DNA from: Flavobacterium quisquiliarum
GTDB lineage: Bacteria > Bacteroidota > Bacteroidia > Flavobacteriales > Flavobacteriaceae
Assembly (NCBI RefSeq): GCF_019308285.1
Contig: NZ_WWEM01000039.1
Location: 248,001 to 312,000, forward strand
Length of the DNA: 64,000 bases
Reading direction: 5' to 3'
The notes beneath the pieces are model-generated. The model was not told the origin of the DNA. It was given only the letters and a program-made list of their open reading frames with translations, and searched no databases. This document shows positions 43,556-53,446 of the stretch, one piece after another. The translations under genes and the position numbers were made by a program. Within the stretch, counting starts at the first letter, position 1; every line of letters starts with the position of its first letter.

Positions 43556-43603
43556 AAATTCCAAATTCCAATCTTAATCTGATTGGAATTTGGAATTTTT
43601 TTT
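43556..43603 (+). terminator. Terminator after the alcohol dehydrogenase
   Basis: A perfect 18-bp stem (43556-43573 with 43581-43598; arms of AATTCC/GGAATT words), 7-base loop, T-run. Confidence 0.85.
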
Positions 43604-43616
43604 ATTGAAAATTAAT

Positions 43617-43653
43617 AAAAAAGGCGTTCTAACTTGCTCGTGAACGCCTTTTT
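43617..43653. terminator. Second, bidirectional terminator
   Basis: AAAAAGGCGTTC / GAACGCCTTTTT stem between convergent genes; on the minus strand it lies about 115 bases after the MORN-like gene. Confidence 0.7.
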
Positions 43654-43768
43654 AAAATACTAAAACAAAACTAACTAACTCAAATCTTTTTAAATTCATT
43701 AAAATTCTAATTTATAAAGACTTACAACGTAGCGTTAATTATTTTATTGTGTAAGGTTAAAATATTTT

Positions 43769-46243
43769 TTATTTAAAATCTTGATTCATTTTCTGTTCCA
43801 ATAGTTTAGTCAGATTTTCGATCTCTGTTTTAACATTTTTCAGCTCAACACTATCCTTTTCCATTAGTTTTTTTTCCTTTAAAAACAATTTCAAATCATA
43901 GGAATTATTGCTGTTTTTCAATATTAGAGTTCCTATTTCAGGCTTTTTAGCTTCATTAATTCTTAAACCAGCAATTAAACCGCCTTTTAGTTCGTTTCCG
44001 AATAATAGCTCAACATCTTTTTCCGAAGAAATTTTGTCGGCAATCAAATTGAAATTTTCTTCGATCGTTTTATTGTGGTTTAAATAAGAGCTAAATACTG
44101 TACTAAAAATTTCGGCATCTCTTCTCTCTTCATCATTATCTTCTTCTAACGTAGTAAACAACTTTGCTTCGATTGTATTATTTATTTCATAATACAAAAC
44201 GCTTCCAGGTTCTGTTGGTATTGCACTATTAACTTCTACTGATGAACTAGTCACGAGCAATTTGTTATTAATACTGAACTTCCCAATTGTTTTACCATTT
44301 ATCTTTTCGAGAACTATTTTTCCTTTTACTTTCTTATTAAACTCTTCCAGTTCAATAGCTTTATTTTTTAATTCAAAATGGTATCGGTTAAAATAATGCA
44401 TTGCAAAAATATCAAAGTCAAAACTTTGCAGAATTCCATTTTTCCAATATTTAGAAACAAACTGGCGGTCTAGTTTGATGTATTCTGGGCCGTCAACTAT
44501 TTTACCGTCTTTGTAAGTAGATTTGATGTTATAATTTGGATATTGATACTTCTCCAAATTCTCCAAATAATTGTTCGAATATTGATATTTGACAATCCCA
44601 TTTTCATAATAATCAACATGATTAAATTCGTTAAAATTTGTAGCAAAATAACCAGAAAAAGGTTTGTCATTTTTATAAGTTCCAACATAAGAATCCTGTC
44701 TGTCCGAAGTAATTAAAAAAGATTTATTAACGATTTTGGTTCTTTTCCCATTTTCAAAATAGATCGTTTTCTGAATATTGTTTTCGTCTTTTTTATCGTA
44801 TTCGCTTCTATAAAAAATCTCCTCTGTTATATTTCCTTTTTTATAAATCGTTCTGTTTTTAGCTGTTACTAAATCCCCGTCATAAGGCAGATCATTTTTA
44901 TATTCCAGTTTTCCTGTTATCTCCCGATTATCATAAAAAACTGTTTCTCCGTTTTTAATATCGTTTACAACTGTGTACGTTTTGATTGGATCGTCGAGAT
45001 AATAATCAAAGATTTTCTGTACGCCATTTTTTTTGTAATCAGCAACGTTGATTAATTCGTTTTGTTCATTTTCATTTTTGATGACAAATGTTCCGTTAAA
45101 TGGTTTTCCATCCTTGTAAATTCCTTTTGCTACAATAGATCCAGACTCATCTTTTACAATGGCTTCGCCTTCTTTTAAGCCTTTGCTGTAGTTTTGATTG
45201 ATGAATAAATCGCTTGCAAATCTTTCATCAAAATTACCTTCAAAAGGCTGTCCGTTTTTATAAATTCGTTTGGCTTTTATCGTTCCATCGGAGTTGTATT
45301 CTATCTGATCGCCTTGTGCTTCTCCTTGAGCATATTTTACCATTTTTAAAACTTTACCATTTGGATAATACAGGGTTTCTTCGCCATTTTTTTGTCCGTT
45401 CTTATAAGTAATTTTGGATTTAAGAGCAACTACAAATTTGTTTTGAAAGTAATAGTCGTACACAATTCCATTTGAAATTTCTCGTCCGTATTTTTCAAAA
45501 TCATTTTCATTGATGGTCTGCAACATTTTCCCGGATTTATCGTAATTGATCTGTTTAAAAGGCTCTGTAGTACCACTTGCAATATCGTACCAGATTTCCT
45601 GAGCCAACTGTTTTGAGTTGATCCAGAATATTTTCTTTTTTATGACTTCTCTCTTTTTCGCATTTCCAATTTCATCCCGAATAATTACACCTTCCATCAT
45701 TCGAATCGGTTCTTCTTTTTGTGCTTCATTATCAGCTTTGTTCAATCGGTAATCTTCCCAATTTAAAACCTCTTCAAAATCGCCATTTTTGGGTTTTCCA
45801 CCTTCGTATTTTCCTTTCATCAAAACCGTTCCATCTTCATGGTAAAGGATTGTTTCGCCGTCTTTTCTTCCATTTTTGTACTGAACAGTTTTAAATTTTT
45901 TTCCATTTGGATAATAATAGGTCAAATTAGAAACCGGAGAAAAATTATAAAATTGATAAAAAGAAGCATCGAAACCATCCTGATCAAACCATACAACATC
46001 TCCAACATAATTATCTTCATTATCCTGAAAAGCATATCCTTGAAACTGCGGTGTTTTATTGATGTAGAAATCTTCTACTAAAATCAGATTTCCTAATTTC
46101 TTGAAAGGCTGCATTCTATAAAAAGAGGCATTTTCTTTGGATGTAGTTTTCCAATTGGCATCGAAATAAAGTGTTTCCATATTTTGGGAGAAAGAAAATA
46201 ATGTAGTGAAAACTAAAATAAGGGTCAAAAATTTATTTGTCAT
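43769..46243 (-). CDS. Large exported MORN-like (YwqK-type) repeat protein
   Basis: An 824-residue protein with a signal peptide (MTNKFLTLILVFTTLFSFSQ). Many repeats of the type YYPNGKKFKTVQYKNGRKDG and IYKNGQPFEGNF run through about residues 100-620, with variations (EGGKPKNGDFEEV, IYKDGKPFNGTF, NDKPFSGYF). This is the MORN/YwqK toxin-antitoxin-like repeat, a beta-hairpin array of unclear function, common in exported Bacteroidota proteins. The last 200 residues are not repetitive and end in a charged helix (ENLTKLLEQKMNQ). A TAAATTTG -7 element lies upstream on the minus strand (46288-46281). Confidence 0.8.
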   Translation of the reverse strand: MTNKFLTLILVFTTLFSFSQNMETLYFDANWKTTSKENASFYRMQPFKKLGNLILVEDFYINKTPQFQGYAFQDNEDNYVGDVVWFDQDGFDASFYQFYNFSPVSNLTYYYPNGKKFKTVQYKNGRKDGETILYHEDGTVLMKGKYEGGKPKNGDFEEVLNWEDYRLNKADNEAQKEEPIRMMEGVIIRDEIGNAKKREVIKKKIFWINSKQLAQEIWYDIASGTTEPFKQINYDKSGKMLQTINENDFEKYGREISNGIVYDYYFQNKFVVALKSKITYKNGQKNGEETLYYPNGKVLKMVKYAQGEAQGDQIEYNSDGTIKAKRIYKNGQPFEGNFDERFASDLFINQNYSKGLKEGEAIVKDESGSIVAKGIYKDGKPFNGTFVIKNENEQNELINVADYKKNGVQKIFDYYLDDPIKTYTVVNDIKNGETVFYDNREITGKLEYKNDLPYDGDLVTAKNRTIYKKGNITEEIFYRSEYDKKDENNIQKTIYFENGKRTKIVNKSFLITSDRQDSYVGTYKNDKPFSGYFATNFNEFNHVDYYENGIVKYQYSNNYLENLEKYQYPNYNIKSTYKDGKIVDGPEYIKLDRQFVSKYWKNGILQSFDFDIFAMHYFNRYHFELKNKAIELEEFNKKVKGKIVLEKINGKTIGKFSINNKLLVTSSSVEVNSAIPTEPGSVLYYEINNTIEAKLFTTLEEDNDEERRDAEIFSTVFSSYLNHNKTIEENFNLIADKISSEKDVELLFGNELKGGLIAGLRINEAKKPEIGTLILKNSNNSYDLKLFLKEKKLMEKDSVELKNVKTEIENLTKLLEQKMNQDFK

Positions 46244-46433
46244 AATTGAACGAAATTTCTCTAATATACCATTTTTTACACAAATTTAGTTTTTAAAGCT
46301 GAAAAATATATTCTGAAATTCAGCTAGTTTTTATTTAAAGAAAACACAGCAGAAGGCCTTTGTCAAATTTCTTAAATCAGATTTTGCTTTATTAGCACAT
46401 TATTAAGTACTTTTGTTTCAAATTAATAAAATA

Positions 46434-47429
46434 ATGAGCGAAAAGTTAAAATTTGCAGTAATTGGAGGAGGAAGCTGGGCCACGGCAATTGCAAAAATGT
46501 TATGCGTTAATCTTTCAGAAATTGCCTGGTACATGCGTAATGATTCTGCAATCGAGCATATTCAGAAATACAAACACAATCCGAATTATTTAAGTTCTGT
46601 TGAATTTGATACCAACAAACTCAAATTAACTAATAATATAAATGAAGCAATAGAATATGCAGATTATATCATTTTTGCTATTCCTTCTGCTTTCCTGGAT
46701 GCCGAATTGAAAAACATGACGGTTTCTTTGGCTGATAAAATTATTTTCTCTGCCATTAAAGGGATTGTTCCAGAAACGAGTTTAATCGTTGGCGAACATT
46801 TCCATATTCAATACGATATTCCATACTACAATATTGGTGTAATTACAGGGCCTTGCCACGCAGAAGAAGTAGCATTAGAAAGACTTTCGTACTTAACAAT
46901 TGCCTGCGGAGATCCTGATAAAGCAAAAACGGTTGCCAAATCACTTTCTGGAAATTACATTAAGGCTAAAATCTCTGATGACATCATCGGAACTGAATAT
47001 GCCGCAATGTTGAAAAACATCTATTCAATCGCTGCCGGAATCGCTCACGGTTTAGGTTATGGCGATAACTTCCAGTCGGTTTTGATGAGTAATGCGATTC
47101 GCGAAATGAAAAAGTTCATTAGAAAAGTACATAAAATGAAACGTAACATTAATGATTCGGCTTATTTGGGCGATTTATTGGTTACCGGTTATTCAGTTTT
47201 CTCGAGAAATAGAATGTTCGGAAATATGATTGGTAAAGGGTATACTGTAAAAAGCGCCATGATGGAAATGAGCATGGTTGCAGAAGGTTATTATGCAACA
47301 AAAAGTGCTTATAAACTAAATCAGGGTTACGGGGCTAAAACACCAATTATCGATGCGGTTTATGCGGTTTTATATGAAGGAAAAGATGCGAAATCTGTCT
47401 TTAGAAAACTGACTGAATCTTTGGATTAG
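46434..47429 (+). CDS. gpsA: Glycerol-3-phosphate dehydrogenase [NAD(P)+]
   Basis: Reduces dihydroxyacetone phosphate to glycerol-3-phosphate for phospholipid synthesis. The 331-residue protein has the Rossmann motif AVIGGGSWATAIAKML (about 7-22), GVITGPCHAEEVALERLSYL (about 139) and the catalytic Lys region YAAMLKNIYSIAAGIAHGLG (about 190-209). I start at the ATG at 46434, after a TACTTTTG -7 element (46408-46415) with a TTG 21 bases further up; the in-frame TTG at 46413 overlaps that element. Confidence 0.95.
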   Translation: MSEKLKFAVIGGGSWATAIAKMLCVNLSEIAWYMRNDSAIEHIQKYKHNPNYLSSVEFDTNKLKLTNNINEAIEYADYIIFAIPSAFLDAELKNMTVSLADKIIFSAIKGIVPETSLIVGEHFHIQYDIPYYNIGVITGPCHAEEVALERLSYLTIACGDPDKAKTVAKSLSGNYIKAKISDDIIGTEYAAMLKNIYSIAAGIAHGLGYGDNFQSVLMSNAIREMKKFIRKVHKMKRNINDSAYLGDLLVTGYSVFSRNRMFGNMIGKGYTVKSAMMEMSMVAEGYYATKSAYKLNQGYGAKTPIIDAVYAVLYEGKDAKSVFRKLTESLD

Positions 47430-47482
47430 ATTTTTTTTAGAGGATAGAATATAGAGCAAAGAAAATAGAATATAGAGAATAG

Positions 47483-47520
47483 AAAAGAGCTGGAAGAATT
47501 AATCTTTCGGCTCTTTTTTT
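47483..47520 (+). terminator. Terminator after gpsA
   Basis: AAAAGAGCTGGAAGA pairs with TCTTTCGGCTCTTTT, loop ATTAA, then T. Just before it (47437-47480) is low-complexity GAATATAGAG sequence. The rest of the 402-bp gap to the TonB receptor is AT-rich with no supported gene. Confidence 0.75.
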
Positions 47521-47767
47521 ATTGTATAAATCTAAAAAAACTAGAACTAAGTTAAAAGAATCAGCCTTAATTAACAGGAAATAACTTGATTCAGAATACA
47601 TCAAACCTACATCGTCTCTAAAAAATATTCGCATCTTATTCTTACAAAAAAATAAAAACACTACCTAACTGTTTATCAGACACATAAATCTAGAATTTAA
47701 AAACTCATTATTTGCTATTTTCTCACAAATTGAGTGATGCACAATTTTACAATTCCCTTATTTTTCA

Positions 47768-47797
47768 TTGCTTCACAAAGAAATATCGGTAGATTTG
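47768..47797 (+). promoter_or_regulatory. Promoter of the TonB receptor-peroxidase operon
   Basis: TTG at 47768-47770, 19-base spacer, TAGATTTG at 47790-47797, a full consensus match. The start codon is 34 bases further on. Confidence 0.65.
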
Positions 47798-47831
47798 CAT
47801 CATTATTTTTATTTGTTCTAATTAAGCATAG

Positions 47832-50513
47832 ATGCGTTTCATTGCCATTCTTTTATTGTTCAGTCAAGTTATTTTTTCACAGAAGACAATTTCTGGTCAA
47901 GTTTTTTCCAAAGAAACTTCGACCGCTTTAGCAGGTGTGTTTGTTCGCGATACCAAAACCGAAAACTGGACGATTTCTGATAAAGATGGAAAATTCAGTA
48001 TGATCATTCCTTACTTTCAGGATATTGAATTGAACTTTTCCATTCTTGGAAAAAAAGATATTAATCAGACTTTAAAAAACGGACAAAACTCAATTACGGT
48101 TTATTTGGAAGATAATACGCTTCATTTGAAAGAAGTAATGGTTACAGCCAATAAAGAACGTAAATACTCTGAGTTGACTCTTGGAACAAATGCTATAAAT
48201 AATGTTCAGGCTTTTACGCTTGATGATGTTTTAGAACAGCTTCCTGGACAGACTACTTCCTCTTTTAATCTGAATTCTTATAAAAATATTATTTTCAGGA
48301 CAGCATCTGAAGTGGGTTCTTTTAAAAGCAATAAAGCTTTTGGAACTGCATTTATGATCAATGATATTCCGATTTCCAACAACGAAAACATGCAGGCTTT
48401 AAGTCCAAACACACCTACTTCAGCCGGCAATGATTATGGCGTTAATACAATACCTTTCAATAATCCAAATGTTGGTGTTGATCTTAGAGAAATTTCAACT
48501 AATAATATCGAAGAGATAAAAATCATTCAGGGAATTCCTTCTGCAAAATATGGGGATTTGACTTCTGGACTGGTTTTGATCACTACTAAAGTCGGAAATA
48601 GTCCTTACAGAGTTTCGGCTTCCCTTAGAGATGGTACAAGCGAATTGAACTTGACAAAAGGAATTCAATTAAACTCCAATAATTCCATGAATTTTGGAAT
48701 TAACTTTTTGGATTCTAATTCCGATCCCAGAAATAATTTATTGAGTTATCAGCGTATCAGCGGGAGTTTAGCATGGAAAACTACCGATAAACATTCTAAA
48801 ATAAAAAATACTGTAAACCTATCTATAAGATCAACTCTTGATGATGCCAAACGTGATCCTGATAAAATTGCGGCAGATATCATAAAAAATGAAAAACAAG
48901 GGTTTTCTATCTCTAATAATTTCATGTGGAAACCTTCTAATTTATGGTTAGATGGTATCAATGTAAACAGTGGTTTCTCTTATGACAGGCAGTTTTCTAG
49001 AAAAGAGAGATGGATAAACAGAGCTTTAACGGCTGCAACTGATTCTAAAGAAGAAGGTATTCATGATGCTTTTGTTCTTCCATCGCAATATACCAGTATC
49101 AGTACGGTTGAAGGTATTCCGATTTCAACTTTCGTAAATCTTGAAGCCACAAAAACGATTACCAATAAAGCCAACTGGATTCACAGCTTATCATTTGGGT
49201 TATCAGGAAGATCAAGTTCCAACAAAGGAGACGGAAGAAAAAGCAGTGCAATTGGCTTAATCAATTATTATGTTTTGGATGACGGAGGCGACACCAGACT
49301 AGGTTATCGAGATTATGATTTTAACAGAACCCGAACAGAAAATCAATTTTCTGCTTATCTGGAAGACAGAGTCTATAAAAAATTTGAAGAAGATAAAATC
49401 CTAAATATTGATTATGGTGTACGATATGAAAATCAGTCTGGAAATGTATCGTTACAGCCACGTATTAATTCATCCTATTCTTTAAATAAAACTTTCAGAA
49501 TTCGAGGCGGATTTGGATTATCATCCAAAGCGCCTTCGCTTAATCAATTGTACACTGGAGAGCGTTATATAGACCGTTTATTAGGCAACGGAATTTATGT
49601 AAATCCGGGAGTGTATCAAAAAGCATGGATTTTGACTGTAGTAACTTCTGGAGATAATTTGAATTTAAAACCTTCGAAATCATACAAAACAGAAGGCGGA
49701 TTAGATGTTAATCTTCCTTTTGCCAATATTAATTTAACGGGGTACTACAACAAACTTAAGAATGGTTTTACGGGACAGATGGTTCCTATCTCAAAAGAAA
49801 TTCCAAAAGTAAATATAACTACAAACGGAACGGAAATACCAACGTATGAAGTTATGGGAACAGATAACTTGTATTATCTAACAAACAGCATTCAAAACAA
49901 TGCCAATTCGGAAGATATGGGTATTGAAACCATAATAAATTTTCAAAAAATCAAGGCATTGAACCTTGATGTGAGCATGAATGCAGCTTATGTGAGATCT
50001 AAAGATTTAAGTGAAACGATAACCTATTATGCGTCCACAGATCTTTTATCGGCAGAAAGATATGGAGTCTATCCTTCGATGCCTATGACAAATGAGAATT
50101 TTACAGCAAGTTTTAACTTCAGTTATCATATTCCAAAAGCTGGTTTATTATTGTCACTAAGAAGTGAGCACATCATTTTACGCACTTCCTACCTTACTAA
50201 CAGTAATTATCCAAATGGCTATTTAGATAATCAATTGGCCTATCATGAAATTCCAGAAGCAGATCGTACAAATTCACAAAAATACGGACATATTATCCGC
50301 AGTACGCTAAATGACTCTCAAAACAAGCTTGAAAACATGCTTCATAATTTTCATCTGCGTCTTTCCAAAGATTTTCTAAACGGATTTAGTGTTTCATTTT
50401 ATTCGACTAATTTTTTAAATCTGAAGCCTTATTACGAGAAAAACGGCATTAGGAGTCCGTACGATTATTTCGCAAAATTCTCTTTTGGAACCCGACTTAA
50501 TTATCAATTCTAA
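47832..50513 (+). CDS. TonB-dependent receptor
   Basis: An 893-residue outer-membrane receptor: signal peptide (MRFIAILLLFSQVIFSQ), carboxypeptidase-regulatory-like domain (about 20-105; ISGQVFSKETSTALAGVFV), plug (about 110-240; KEVMVTANKERKYS is TonB-box-like, IEEIKIIQGIPSAKYGDLTS ends the plug) and barrel ending YFAKFSFGTRLNYQF. The substrate is unknown. It is first in a four-gene unit with a DUF4876 lipoprotein (12 bases on), a DUF6850 barrel and a cytochrome c peroxidase, which suggests uptake or handling of a metal or haem compound. Confidence 0.9.
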   Translation: MRFIAILLLFSQVIFSQKTISGQVFSKETSTALAGVFVRDTKTENWTISDKDGKFSMIIPYFQDIELNFSILGKKDINQTLKNGQNSITVYLEDNTLHLKEVMVTANKERKYSELTLGTNAINNVQAFTLDDVLEQLPGQTTSSFNLNSYKNIIFRTASEVGSFKSNKAFGTAFMINDIPISNNENMQALSPNTPTSAGNDYGVNTIPFNNPNVGVDLREISTNNIEEIKIIQGIPSAKYGDLTSGLVLITTKVGNSPYRVSASLRDGTSELNLTKGIQLNSNNSMNFGINFLDSNSDPRNNLLSYQRISGSLAWKTTDKHSKIKNTVNLSIRSTLDDAKRDPDKIAADIIKNEKQGFSISNNFMWKPSNLWLDGINVNSGFSYDRQFSRKERWINRALTAATDSKEEGIHDAFVLPSQYTSISTVEGIPISTFVNLEATKTITNKANWIHSLSFGLSGRSSSNKGDGRKSSAIGLINYYVLDDGGDTRLGYRDYDFNRTRTENQFSAYLEDRVYKKFEEDKILNIDYGVRYENQSGNVSLQPRINSSYSLNKTFRIRGGFGLSSKAPSLNQLYTGERYIDRLLGNGIYVNPGVYQKAWILTVVTSGDNLNLKPSKSYKTEGGLDVNLPFANINLTGYYNKLKNGFTGQMVPISKEIPKVNITTNGTEIPTYEVMGTDNLYYLTNSIQNNANSEDMGIETIINFQKIKALNLDVSMNAAYVRSKDLSETITYYASTDLLSAERYGVYPSMPMTNENFTASFNFSYHIPKAGLLLSLRSEHIILRTSYLTNSNYPNGYLDNQLAYHEIPEADRTNSQKYGHIIRSTLNDSQNKLENMLHNFHLRLSKDFLNGFSVSFYSTNFLNLKPYYEKNGIRSPYDYFAKFSFGTRLNYQF

Positions 50514-50525
50514 ATATATACACCT

Positions 50526-51836
50526 ATGAAAAAAACACTCTCTATTTTTATATTGCTTTTTGCATTAATAATTCAATCTTGTAGCAATGATGATAACGAA
50601 AACGAAGCCTTAAAACCAGTTGATTTTAGTGTTTCGCTTAAATATGATGTCACTTTTAACAGTCAGGTTGTTAAGAAAGCCAGTGTTACAATTGTGAATA
50701 CAGAAACAGCCAATAAATATACCGTAGAATCTGATGAAAGCGGTGTGGCTACTTTCAAACAGATTTTACCAGGAACTTATACAATTACGGCAACCAAAGT
50801 GATTGCTTCTGCTGAATTTACAGAGACTTTTGGTTACACGCCAACAGAAACTGAAATTAACTTTAATGGTGCCGAAAGCAGTGTTATTGTAAATGCAACA
50901 ACACCTACAAGCAACATCGAAATGAAAACTTCTAAAGTAGGCGATTTCGTAATTAAGCAAATTTACTACGCTGGATCTGACACTAAAAAAGGAGCTATTT
51001 TTAGAGATCAGTTTATAGAAATCTACAACAATTCTAATACTGTTCAGTATGCAGATGGTTTATACATGGCGTTGTTAACTGGATCTACTTCAACTACTGT
51101 TTTAGCTTACTCATTACCAAACGGACAGTTTGATTGGAGCAAATCAGAAGGCATGACTGAGGGTAGTACTGCAAATACCGATTATGTTTATGCATTAAAT
51201 ATCATTAAAATTCCAGGAAGCGGCACACAATATCCAGTACAACCCGGAACAAGTATTGTAATTGCACAAAATGGTATTAACCACAAAGCAAATTATGTAG
51301 ACAACAAAGGTAAAGCCGTTAGTATTCTAAGCCCGGAATTAACGGTAGATTTAAGTACAGCAGATTTCGAATCATTTTTAGGAGACTATTCTGGTGATTT
51401 GTATCAATATGACATCCAGAATCCTAATGTTCCAGATGTAAACATTGCTTATTGGGGAAACAGCAACAATGACATGATATTAGACTCAAACGGAAGACAT
51501 GCCTATGTTATTTTCAAAATGACGGATGCAGAATTTACAGCATTGAAAAAATATAAAAACCCTAAAGGAGATGCCAACCTAGCGCTTCAAATTCCTGTTA
51601 GTGTTCTTATTGATGGTGTTGACACTACAAAAGATTTAGGTTCAAACTTAGTTCCTAAAAAACTGCCTTCTCAAATTGATGGAGGAAATACGTATGTTCC
51701 TTCAGGAGCTTATTCTTCAAAATCGGTAATGAGAAAAACTAAAACTACAATTGCCGGTAGAATTGTTCTTCAGGACACAAATAATTCTACAAATGATTTC
51801 GTAGAAGTAACAGCAAATCCAAGAGGATTCAACTAA
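50526..51836 (+). CDS. DUF4876 lipoprotein
   Basis: A 436-residue surface lipoprotein (MKKTLSIFILLFALIIQSCS; lipobox QSC). Residues about 35-125 form an Ig/carboxypeptidase-regulatory-like domain (VEYTVESDESGVATF-type strands, GTYTITATK). From about 140, FVIKQIYYAGSDTKKGAIF, followed by RDQFIEIYNNS, resembles the opening of lamin-tail-like beta domains. Overall it fits DUF4876, which is usually found next to a TonB receptor; it may be the surface substrate-binding partner, as SusD is to SusC. Confidence 0.8.
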   Translation: MKKTLSIFILLFALIIQSCSNDDNENEALKPVDFSVSLKYDVTFNSQVVKKASVTIVNTETANKYTVESDESGVATFKQILPGTYTITATKVIASAEFTETFGYTPTETEINFNGAESSVIVNATTPTSNIEMKTSKVGDFVIKQIYYAGSDTKKGAIFRDQFIEIYNNSNTVQYADGLYMALLTGSTSTTVLAYSLPNGQFDWSKSEGMTEGSTANTDYVYALNIIKIPGSGTQYPVQPGTSIVIAQNGINHKANYVDNKGKAVSILSPELTVDLSTADFESFLGDYSGDLYQYDIQNPNVPDVNIAYWGNSNNDMILDSNGRHAYVIFKMTDAEFTALKKYKNPKGDANLALQIPVSVLIDGVDTTKDLGSNLVPKKLPSQIDGGNTYVPSGAYSSKSVMRKTKTTIAGRIVLQDTNNSTNDFVEVTANPRGFN

Positions 51837-51847
51837 AATTTTCTTTA

Positions 51848-53443
51848 ATGAAAATCAATAAAATTAAAATATATTACAATAAAAGTAATGCCTGGAAATC
51901 CTGGGCATTGCTTCTTTTATTGTTTTCTTTCGTTTTTACAGTGAATGCACAAGACACTATAAAAGTGCAGAATCACATTATTGATAATCAGATCAAAAAT
52001 CAAATTTTTAAATACCCTATCGCGTTTACTAATCCTGATATTAAAGATTTCACCTTTACCGAAGTTTCATATGAACATCAGCAAAATGAATTTGCAAGAA
52101 AACAGATTGCCAACGAAATCAATACGTATCAATTTTTAGCGCAGGGCTATTTTACAACAAAATCGAAATGGAAGTTGTTTGGCGATTTAGCCATCAAAAA
52201 AATACTGGAAAAAAATCTTGGCTGGGTACTTTCCGATGATCGTGCAGAAGGCCAGGAAGTGATTAACCCGCATTACTTTTATGTTCCCAGAAAAGCCGAT
52301 TGGGACAATCAGGTTTATGCTTTGAGCGGTGGATTTTCTAAGGACATTACCAATCATTTATCTGTGGCTGTTAAAGCTAATTATGGTACCGAAAAATTCA
52401 GCAGAACTTTAGATGCCAGATCACAAATCATAAACAGAAATTTGGGTGGAGAAATGCAGATTGGCTATCAGTTAACTAAAAATCATAAAGCCTTTGCTTT
52501 TGGCAGTTATGCCGAAAATCAAAAAGATTTCAATTATACATACAATAATGCCAATTTAAATCTGGAAATCTATCCGGAAACTTATCTTCGTTTTAATGCT
52601 GGTTATGGTAGAATTCTAAATTCTTTTAGAAATAATGAAGGAGGCTTTACTTATACCTATATTGACCAAATAAATAAACTGGGACTAGGCTATACTTTTT
52701 CAAATAAGAAAACAATTATAACAGCTTTATATCACAAACAAAACTCAAACAATATTTTTTATTCCAGTTCCTACACGCTTAAATCAAACGAACGGTTAAA
52801 ACTTAAAACAAACTCCAATCATGCCGAAATATTCGCTATGCACAAATGGAATAAAAAAGAAATTCAATCTACTTTGCAATACGATCAAAGCGATTCAAAA
52901 AATTTTGACACAAAAAGTAATGGTTACAATTATACTAATTCCTTGAGCAAAGTTAATTGGACAGCCTCATTGGCCCAAAAAACAGGTTCCAAAATTGATT
53001 ATTTAGTGGGTTTGAATCTGCTTTATCAGCAAAACGAATACGATGATGTTTTGGCCACAACGCATATTGAATTAAATTCATTAAACACGGGAATTTATAC
53101 GAGTAAAGATTTTGCTTTCGCTAAAAGTAAATTGAATGCAACGGCAAGTTTCAATATGTATTTCCCGCTTCCATCGAAACTGGACTATTACGATACTTCG
53201 GGAGGAACGAATATTAGATTTTTTGACGAAGTGATTCTTTACGATTACGCTGTCAATACGACGAATTATTTTGCTCCAGCATTACGTTTGCAATATAGTT
53301 ATCCCACAAAAAACAACAAAACAGTTGTTTTCTTTACCAATCTAAAAGAGAAAATCGCACTTAAAAAACAAACTGATTATCCAGTCAGTATTAATACGAA
53401 TACCACCTATTGGGTTCAAATGGGTGTACAATTAAATTATTAA
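51848..53443 (+). CDS. DUF6850-type outer-membrane beta-barrel protein
   Basis: A 531-residue predicted outer-membrane barrel with an N-terminal signal anchor (WALLLLLFSFVFTVNAQ). From about residue 60 to the end it alternates aromatic and polar residues in strands and ends in TYWVQMGVQLNY. It matches in length and context the DUF6850 barrel that accompanies DUF4876 genes. Role unknown; export or uptake with the TonB receptor is likely. Next gene starts 3 bases later. Confidence 0.75.
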   Translation: MKINKIKIYYNKSNAWKSWALLLLLFSFVFTVNAQDTIKVQNHIIDNQIKNQIFKYPIAFTNPDIKDFTFTEVSYEHQQNEFARKQIANEINTYQFLAQGYFTTKSKWKLFGDLAIKKILEKNLGWVLSDDRAEGQEVINPHYFYVPRKADWDNQVYALSGGFSKDITNHLSVAVKANYGTEKFSRTLDARSQIINRNLGGEMQIGYQLTKNHKAFAFGSYAENQKDFNYTYNNANLNLEIYPETYLRFNAGYGRILNSFRNNEGGFTYTYIDQINKLGLGYTFSNKKTIITALYHKQNSNNIFYSSSYTLKSNERLKLKTNSNHAEIFAMHKWNKKEIQSTLQYDQSDSKNFDTKSNGYNYTNSLSKVNWTASLAQKTGSKIDYLVGLNLLYQQNEYDDVLATTHIELNSLNTGIYTSKDFAFAKSKLNATASFNMYFPLPSKLDYYDTSGGTNIRFFDEVILYDYAVNTTNYFAPALRLQYSYPTKNNKTVVFFTNLKEKIALKKQTDYPVSINTNTTYWVQMGVQLNY

Positions 53444-53446
53444 AGA

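Noticed and set aside
47437-47661. A 74-codon minus-strand ORF after gpsA
   Set aside because: It is translated from the gpsA terminator and low-complexity repeat and has no protein-like features.
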